The notes under the pieces were generated by a model, which ran no database searches, had not been told where the DNA came from, and saw only the letters and a list, made by a program, of their open reading frames with translations. A stretch of DNA of 64,000 nucleotides, from NCBI GenBank assembly GCA_050633585.1, contig JBOEGT010000014.1:1-64000 (forward strand), in the 5' to 3' direction. Positions 58,333-64,000 of the stretch are shown here, piece by piece. The stretch is from CALKZN01 sp050633585. Its GTDB lineage: Bacteria; Pseudomonadota; Gammaproteobacteria; Arenicellales; Arenicellaceae. The translations under genes were made by a program, and so were the position numbers. Each line of letters starts with the position of its first letter. Within the stretch, counting starts at the first letter, position 1.

Positions 58333-58686
58333 ATGTCTGAACTAGAAATGACAACAACATCCCCACTTGAGTTTACAGAAGGTGCTGCGGCAAAAGTTCT
58401 TGAGCTAATTGAGGAAGAGCAAAATAATGCCTTAAAGCTGCGCGTTTATGTTCAGGGCGGTGGTTGCTCAGGTTTTCAATATGGCTTTACTTTTGATGAA
58501 GATCAGCAAGATGACGATACTGCTGTGGATAAGGATGGTGTTCGCTTGCTCGTTGATCCAATGAGTTTTCAATATCTCATTGGCGCAAAAATCGATTATA
58601 AGGACGATATTGATGGAGCTCGTTTTATTATTAATAATCCAAACGCGTCAACGACGTGCGGTTGCGGTTCTTCTTTTTCTGCTTAG
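58333..58686 (+). CDS. erpA: iron-sulfur cluster insertion protein ErpA
   Basis: A 117-residue A-type carrier with LRVYVQGGGCSGFQYGF and the C-terminal CGCGSSF, giving the three cluster cysteines. It delivers Fe-S clusters to apoproteins such as those of isoprenoid synthesis. Confidence 0.95.
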   Translation: MSELEMTTTSPLEFTEGAAAKVLELIEEEQNNALKLRVYVQGGGCSGFQYGFTFDEDQQDDDTAVDKDGVRLLVDPMSFQYLIGAKIDYKDDIDGARFIINNPNASTTCGCGSSFSA

Positions 58687-58711
58687 CGATAAAAAACTTG
58701 TCAGTACGAGT

Positions 58712-59887
58712 TTAAGCGTCAGAAAGTGAAGTTTGGTCGGGCTTTGGTTTGAATTCTTGCCCTAATATGACCGCTTTTTTTGCGCCAGTGACGCTTGGTA
58801 GGTTCCCTGTGATGTTGTGCTTATAGCAAAAGGCTAACCAAGCGAAGCCTAATGCTTCCACCCAGTTTGGATCTACACCAAGTGTTGAAAAACTATTCAC
58901 TGTGATGTTGTCGCTTGCGACTTTTTGTAGACGCCTCATAAGAAATGAGTTGTTAGCGCCACCCCCACAAATAAAGATTTTGGTGATGTCTTTGTGCTTT
59001 TGTATGTCGTTGATAATACTTTGCGCGGTTAATTCGCAAAGGGTTGTTTGAATGTCGGTAGAGCTTAAGTGTTCAAAGCCTGCAAGTTGAGTGTTTAACC
59101 AAGTAGAATTAAACAGGTCTTGGCCAGTGCTTTTGGGGGGTGTCTTTAAAAAGTACGGTGCTGTTAGTAGTTTATTTAATAGCTCGCTGTTAATGTTGCC
59201 TGATTGCGCCCAATCTCCATCTCTATCGTAACTTTGTTGGCGATGTTGCTGTATCCAGCTGTCCATTAATGTGTTCCCAGGGCCATTATCAAAGCCGAGA
59301 ACGTGATTTCCTTTTAATAGGGTTGTGTTGCTAATGCCGCCAATATTCACTACAGCGCATGGTGCATGAGAGGAGAAAATAGCCGCATGGAATGCAGGCA
59401 TTAATGGTGCGCCTTGGCCTTTTTGTTGAATGTCTGCAGACCGGAAATCAGCAATGACAGGAATTTGGCATAATTGAGATAGTTGCTGTGGTTCGCAAAT
59501 TTGTAGGCTAAAGGGTGTGCTGGCCTCAGGTTGATGCAGGATGGTTTGTCCATGGTTGCCAATGGCGCATATGGAATTCTGATGGATGCCAGTTTGGATT
59601 AAGCAGTTTTGGATGTGTTGCGCATAAAAGTCAACCAGAGCTTGGTCAAGTTTTTCTAGCGTCCTTTTTTCGCTATTCAATAAAGTGTGGCTATCCAGTG
59701 TTTGAAGGTGCTTAATTTCATTGCTAAGTGTGGCTGGGTATTCTGCAAAATATGAGTGAACGAGCTCGATAGTGTTGACGTCTTTTATATTGGCAATAAC
59801 GATATCTAATCCGTCGGCACTAGTGCCGGACATGGTCCCAATATAGAGGGAGTGCTCAGAGTGTTGACTTGTTTGCGCGGATGGCAT
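58712..59887 (-). CDS. anmK: anhydro-N-acetylmuramic acid kinase
   Basis: A 391-residue ASKHA-fold kinase with YIGTMSGTSADGLDIVIA, NIGGISNTTLL, FDNGPGNTLMD and ICGGGANNSFLMRRL. It phosphorylates and cleaves anhydroMurNAc during wall recycling. It follows the M23 peptidase gene on the same strand. Confidence 0.95.
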   Translation of the reverse strand: MPSAQTSQHSEHSLYIGTMSGTSADGLDIVIANIKDVNTIELVHSYFAEYPATLSNEIKHLQTLDSHTLLNSEKRTLEKLDQALVDFYAQHIQNCLIQTGIHQNSICAIGNHGQTILHQPEASTPFSLQICEPQQLSQLCQIPVIADFRSADIQQKGQGAPLMPAFHAAIFSSHAPCAVVNIGGISNTTLLKGNHVLGFDNGPGNTLMDSWIQQHRQQSYDRDGDWAQSGNINSELLNKLLTAPYFLKTPPKSTGQDLFNSTWLNTQLAGFEHLSSTDIQTTLCELTAQSIINDIQKHKDITKIFICGGGANNSFLMRRLQKVASDNITVNSFSTLGVDPNWVEALGFAWLAFCYKHNITGNLPSVTGAKKAVILGQEFKPKPDQTSLSDA

Positions 59888-59910
59888 GCAGGTAAATGCC
59901 TTTAGAATAG

Positions 59911-61470
59911 TTATTTTAGGGCAGATTCAATGGCATTGGATGGTGTGTTGCTATCTTTGATAATATTAGCGGCGGCAGCAACTAAGGTGGCGTTAGTCGT
60001 TTTTGAGCGAATGTTATTTAACGCGAGGATCTGTTTCTCGGCTATGAGGTTGAAGTTGTCTTTTTCCTCTTTTGTGATTGCAGATGCTTTTGGTGTTTTG
60101 TATGTTAAAGGGTTTCGATGTACACCATTGACGCGGAACTCATAGTGTAAGTGTGGGCCAGTTGCTAGGCCGGTTGCTCCAACATATCCTATGACTTGGC
60201 CTTGTTTGACGTGTTTTCCGTTTTTGAGTTTGGAGTTGTATTTATTCATATGAGCATACAGGGTTGTGTATTTCCCCCCGTGGCTAATAATGATTGTTTT
60301 GCCGTAACCGCCTTTTGTGCCTCGGTGAATGATTTTTCCGTTTGCAACACTGCGAATTGGGGTGCCCCGACGTGCCGCGTAGTCAACGCCTTTGTGCGCA
60401 CGCCATTTTTTAAGAACTGGGTGAAATCGTCTCTTGCTAAACCCTGAAGATATTCGGCTGAACTTCATCGGTGATTTTAAGAAAGTGCCTTTCATACTAC
60501 TTCCGTCAGGAGCGTAGTAGCCAATATTTCCATCGGAATCGATGTGCCTTATTGCGGTGAATGTTTGCCCTTTGTTAATGAATTCTGCGGCAACAATGTC
60601 GCCTTCTTGAAGTAATTTCCCATTGTTCATGTGTTGTTCGTAGATAACTTTGAATGAATCGCCTCCGCGAATATCTCGAACAAAATCAATGTCCCAACCA
60701 AAGATTTCGGCTAATTCCATGATCATGTTGTCACTAATGCCTGCTTCAGATGCCGCACCAAATAATGAATGTTTAATTTCGCCAGTAGCATTAGCATTGA
60801 CGATTTCGTGAGGAATATCTTCTATGTTGACAGTGGTTTTGTCTTTTACGTTAGCAACAAGGCGAGTCAGCTTTGAAAAGGGGTAATGAATTTCTTCTAG
60901 GGCATTGGTATCTTTGTCTAGAATGAATTCTAATTGTTTTCCGGCACGGATGTTTTTAAAATGTTTGCCATTTTTGGCGTTTACGATTTGATAAGGATAG
61001 TGCGCCGGAAAGCTATATTTTTCCATGATTGAGCCGAGTGAGTCACCGCGTTTAATGGTGTGAAAAACACGTTCTTTCTCTGTCGGCTCTGGTGTGATAG
61101 CGGCCTCAATAGATTCTTGGCTCAGATTGACGATTTCCTTGTCTTGGTCATCGGTGAAAGATGCTTTGAGTAGTGTTGCTCCATTGAGTGTCTCGGCAGA
61201 ATCTTCACGGTCTAGGTTTTTGATAATTAGACGGTTTTGGCTGTCAGAGTTTTCACTTAATAGCTCTTTTTGGGCTTGGAGTTGGTTCCATGAATAAATA
61301 GCCACAACTAAGCCAATAACACCTAAAATGCGCTTGGATCCGTTCCTTGGTTGTAAGACAGCTTGTGCGTAGTTAAGCTTTCGATTGCCGCGCTTGGCTG
61401 GCTCAAATTTTTGTGGTTTCAATGACTGCTTCTCTTTAGGTTTTCGATAATCTACATGTTGGATTGGCAT
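59911..61470 (-). CDS. M23 family peptidoglycan endopeptidase (MepM-like)
   Basis: A 519-residue protein: basic cytoplasmic N-terminus and one membrane helix (ILGVIGLVVAIYSW), an OapA/LysM-like domain starting RGDSLGSIMEKYSFP, a second N-terminal Csd3-like domain and the M23 domain with zinc motifs HPVLKKWRAHKGVDYAARRG and HLHYEF. All metal ligands appear intact, so it should cut peptide cross-links. Pairing with anmK and nearby bactofilin suggests cell-wall remodelling. Confidence 0.93.
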   Translation of the reverse strand: MPIQHVDYRKPKEKQSLKPQKFEPAKRGNRKLNYAQAVLQPRNGSKRILGVIGLVVAIYSWNQLQAQKELLSENSDSQNRLIIKNLDREDSAETLNGATLLKASFTDDQDKEIVNLSQESIEAAITPEPTEKERVFHTIKRGDSLGSIMEKYSFPAHYPYQIVNAKNGKHFKNIRAGKQLEFILDKDTNALEEIHYPFSKLTRLVANVKDKTTVNIEDIPHEIVNANATGEIKHSLFGAASEAGISDNMIMELAEIFGWDIDFVRDIRGGDSFKVIYEQHMNNGKLLQEGDIVAAEFINKGQTFTAIRHIDSDGNIGYYAPDGSSMKGTFLKSPMKFSRISSGFSKRRFHPVLKKWRAHKGVDYAARRGTPIRSVANGKIIHRGTKGGYGKTIIISHGGKYTTLYAHMNKYNSKLKNGKHVKQGQVIGYVGATGLATGPHLHYEFRVNGVHRNPLTYKTPKASAITKEEKDNFNLIAEKQILALNNIRSKTTNATLVAAAANIIKDSNTPSNAIESALK

Positions 61471-61604
61471 GCGTCAAAGAAAAAATGTTGATGGTAACCT
61501 TTTCCTTGTATCCAGCCCTGACTCGTATTAGGCTTGCGGCAAATTAAATTATTGTATGTTTGATGGAAAAAGTGGTTTTTCATCATTAAGTTTTGAAGAA
61601 TATT

Positions 61605-62801
61605 ATGAGCACTATTGAAGAGCAATTACGTATTATCCGTAGAGGAACTGAAGAAATCATTCCTGAAGCGGAATTGGTCGAAAAACTCAAAAAAGGGCAA
61701 CCGTTGACGGTGAAGGCTGGTTTTGATCCGACAGCGCCTGATTTGCATCTTGGTCATACAGTGCTTATTAATAAGCTGCGTCAATTGCAAGAGCTAGGCC
61801 ATCATGTCGTTTTCTTAATTGGAGATTTTACAGCATTAATCGGAGATCCAACGGGGAAGAGTGCAACGAGACCACCGTTGTCAAAAGAAGCGATTCAGCA
61901 AAACGCGGCAACTTATAAAGAGCAAGTATTTAAAATTCTTGATGAATCTAAAACAACGGTTCGATTTAATTCTGAATGGATGGAGAGTTTGGGTTCAGCA
62001 GGCATGATTCAATTAGCGGCTCAACATACCGTTGCGCGTATGTTGGAGAGAGATGATTTTAAAAAGCGTTATCATGCAAACCAGTCTATAGCGGTGCATG
62101 AGTTTTTATATCCATTAGTACAAGGCTATGATTCGGTTGCGTTAGATGCTGATTTGGAGCTTGGAGGCACAGATCAAAAATTTAATTTATTGGTTGGGCG
62201 TGAATTGCAAAAAAATGCAGGTAAACCTCAGCAGTGCATTTTGACGATGCCATTGCTGGAGGGTTTGGACGGCGTTAAAAAAATGTCTAAGTCGCTGGAT
62301 AATTATATCGGCATCACGGATGCTCCCAATGAAATGTTTGGCAAGTTGATGTCGATCTCTGATGAGTTGATGTGGCGTTACTTTGAACTCTTAAGTTTTA
62401 GGTCTTTAGAGGATATTGATTCGTTAAAAGCTGAGATGGAAAGTGGCCGAAACCCTCGCGATATTAAGTTTTTGTTGTGCGAAGAAATTATTACACGTTT
62501 TCATGATGCTGGAGCGGCTGAAGCGGCTAAGGCTGATTTTATTCAGCGTTTTCAGAAAAATGCGATTCCCGATGATATGCCTGAAGTGAGTATGGCGTTA
62601 GGGGGTGGGATACCAATCGCTAATTTGGCTAAAGAGTTAGGTTTGTGTGCAAGTACTTCAGAGGCAATGAGAATGGTGAAACAGGGGGCGGTTAAAATTG
62701 ATGGGGAAAAAGTGGCCAATCCTAAAGAGATTATTTCTAGGGTGGAGTCATTTGTGCTGCAAGTCGGTAAGCGTAAGTTTGCGAAAGTGAGCCCTGAGTA
62801 G
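61605..62801 (+). CDS. tyrS: tyrosyl-tRNA synthetase
   Basis: A 398-residue class I synthetase with FDPTAPDLHLGHTVL (HIGH region), KKMSKSLDN and a C-terminal S4 domain (ASTSEAMRMVKQGAVKIDGE). The ATG at 61605 with AAGAA upstream is preferred over TTG 61593. Charges tRNA(Tyr). Confidence 0.96.
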   Translation: MSTIEEQLRIIRRGTEEIIPEAELVEKLKKGQPLTVKAGFDPTAPDLHLGHTVLINKLRQLQELGHHVVFLIGDFTALIGDPTGKSATRPPLSKEAIQQNAATYKEQVFKILDESKTTVRFNSEWMESLGSAGMIQLAAQHTVARMLERDDFKKRYHANQSIAVHEFLYPLVQGYDSVALDADLELGGTDQKFNLLVGRELQKNAGKPQQCILTMPLLEGLDGVKKMSKSLDNYIGITDAPNEMFGKLMSISDELMWRYFELLSFRSLEDIDSLKAEMESGRNPRDIKFLLCEEIITRFHDAGAAEAAKADFIQRFQKNAIPDDMPEVSMALGGGIPIANLAKELGLCASTSEAMRMVKQGAVKIDGEKVANPKEIISRVESFVLQVGKRKFAKVSPE

Positions 62802-62923
62802 TTTCTATTGATGTTAAGTGCCTCTCCGTGTTGGTTAAAAAGCCGTTACTTTGTTACATATGTGGCGCTTTTCGGGTAGTTTTCGGATTTTATTAAGTGT
62901 GTAAATAGCTGCTAGGAGCTTGA

Positions 62924-64000
62924 ATGAAAGCATTATTACGATTCGGCATCTCAGTCGGTATTTCCTTTGGTATTCTCGGTTTGATGATACATCTGTTCGC
63001 AGGTGGGTTGTCTCCAGAGAATCGCCCCAGTATTCTCGGTGTTCTAGACAAGACAATTCATTGGATGTTACTGGTTTATGGTGTGCTTTATTTAGTGCAG
63101 CTCGGTCTTCGTGCACAGCGTTATCGCATTTTGATTTCCGCCGCTGGAGAGCAAAACGTGCCGAACTTTTTCCATATGAGTTTGGTGACGGGTGTTCGTA
63201 ATATGTTTGTGGATATGTTGCCTGCACGAGTGGGTGAGCTATCTTATGTCGCGATGCTTAATCGGGGGTATCGTATTAGCGCTGATGTTTGCTTGTCTTC
63301 TTTGACGGTTGCAATAGCGTTTGATTTCATTGCCTTATTGGTTGTGGTGTTGGGCTTGTTTGCCAAGCAGCTATTTATTGGCGGTGTTGAAGGTTGGATG
63401 TTGAGTGCGTTGTTGAGTGCAACGGTGATAACACTCATTGCTTTAGTAGGCTTGTTTGTGATTGCTCCTTGGTTTGTCCGGGCATTTATGGATTCTTCAA
63501 GTCCGAGCATTCAAAAATCAAAAATACTCAATAGTATTTTTGAATTAGCCAATAAGTTCTCTATAGCAATTCAGGAAACTCGGCGTTCCGGTAGATTGAT
63601 TTCTGTGTTGTTTTTATCCGTCGCGATTCGTGTTTTAAAGTATGCAGGGTTTTATTTGTTGTTTAAGGCGGTTGTGGTGCCAAGCTTTCAAGTGCTTGCT
63701 AGTTTGCCAATGCCTCAGGTGATGAGCGCGTTAATTGGCGGTGAAATAGCGGCTAGTCTACCTGTTCCTGCATTTATGAGTTTTGGTGTCTATGAGGCCG
63801 GAGGAACAGCGGTATTAACAGCATTTGGTGTCGATAAGTTGCAATCATTGGTTGCAATGCTTTCAGTGCATATATGGAGCCAGTTATTTGACTATATCTT
63901 TGGTGGCATCTGTTTGTTGGTGTTTGTCTGGTTGTTTAGGTCGGCTCGTTCTGGGTCAGGAGAGAGTGATCAAGTGATGAATAAAATGAGTCAATGGCTC
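62924..64000 (+). CDS. LPG synthase TM / flippase-like membrane protein, 3' truncated
   Basis: The frame from ATG 62924 stays open to the window edge (359 codons). AGGAG lies five bases upstream. It encodes at least six or seven membrane helices with the family motifs LPARVGELSYVAML and PAFMSFGVYEAGGTAVL, typical of the lysylphosphatidylglycerol synthase transmembrane/UPF0104 group. Members are thought to flip lipids or aid in lipid-linked processes; the true substrate is unknown. Short opposite-strand frames here are shadows. Confidence 0.85.
   Translation, partial: MKALLRFGISVGISFGILGLMIHLFAGGLSPENRPSILGVLDKTIHWMLLVYGVLYLVQLGLRAQRYRILISAAGEQNVPNFFHMSLVTGVRNMFVDMLPARVGELSYVAMLNRGYRISADVCLSSLTVAIAFDFIALLVVVLGLFAKQLFIGGVEGWMLSALLSATVITLIALVGLFVIAPWFVRAFMDSSSPSIQKSKILNSIFELANKFSIAIQETRRSGRLISVLFLSVAIRVLKYAGFYLLFKAVVVPSFQVLASLPMPQVMSALIGGEIAASLPVPAFMSFGVYEAGGTAVLTAFGVDKLQSLVAMLSVHIWSQLFDYIFGGICLLVFVWLFRSARSGSGESDQVMNKMSQWL

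Noticed and set aside
62835..63227. Minus-strand open frame of 130 codons
   Set aside because: It lies opposite the start of a clear flippase-like membrane protein and has no recognisable motif.
1..64000. CRISPR arrays, tRNA/rRNA genes, IS elements, prophage
   Set aside because: No spaced repeat series, cloverleaf, transposase or integrase was found on reading the window.

Overview
The window looks like a chromosomal segment of a moderately low-GC gammaproteobacterium, probably marine and of the Oceanospirillales/Pseudomonadales type. The order argC / erpA / anmK / M23 peptidase / tyrS is the arrangement I know from Pseudomonas-like genomes. fabA-fabB, cmoA-cmoB, coq7, NsrR-Hmp, a TRAP transporter and a sigma54/NtrC-type nitrate ABC transporter all fit. 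This placement is an inference from gene content and order; no rRNA or tRNA gene was seen. I saw no phage, IS element or CRISPR array.

Layout. 1-4745 (minus): 5' part of a selO-like gene, an ExaC/AldB-type aldehyde dehydrogenase, a secreted trypsin-like protease, a PhzF-family protein and the NO sensor NsrR. 4836-6011: flavohemoglobin hmp, divergent from nsrR behind a near-consensus NsrR operator. 6235-14785: accessory catabolic region with TRAP transporter dctPQM, a LysR regulator, a YtcJ-like amidohydrolase translationally coupled to a CobW/COG0523 GTPase, an orphan OpuAC/ProX-type binding protein and a GntR/FCD regulator. Two 63-bp regulatory blocks, nearly identical and 3.6 kb apart, tie dctPQM and the amidohydrolase into one probable LysR regulon. 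A separate palindrome ties the binding protein to the GntR gene.

15122-19081 (minus): PLA2-like secreted protein, yheS, greB, trpS. 19222-22934: nrtABC with NtrC site and sigma54 promoter. 23066-27886: molybdenum cofactor genes moaA, then moeA-moaB-mobA-moaE-moaD-moaC on the other strand; Moco is needed by nitrate reductases, so the position beside nrtABC makes functional sense. 28046-31130: hybrid histidine kinase, YqfO-like protein, alpha/beta hydrolase. 31228-35453: cytochrome c, a PNPOx-ferredoxin reductase-2Fe2S fusion with a GST, and a LysR regulator. 35525-39859: gcvT-gcvP under a tandem glycine riboswitch, with no gcvH between them.

40039-44453: RraA-like protein, a long duplicated dCTP deaminase, and an acetolactate synthase pair preceded by an unannotated valine-rich leader peptide and a classical attenuator. 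44499-51087: cmoB/cmoA, an AEC transporter, fabA-fabB, ctaA, coq7. 51195-51389 is a promoter-to-terminator unit with no convincing gene, a small-RNA candidate, followed by rplM-rpsI. 52695-64000: two membrane-anchored hypothetical proteins, yfcH-like epimerase, HIT protein, argC, a coiled-coil membrane protein, bactofilin, erpA, anmK, a MepM-like M23 peptidase, tyrS and a truncated flippase-like membrane protein.

The most interesting non-coding elements are the ilv leader/attenuator, the duplicated LysR operator block, two candidate small RNAs whose exposed segments are CCUCC-rich, the glycine riboswitch with its terminator platform, and a perfect palindrome that covers the moaC start codon.
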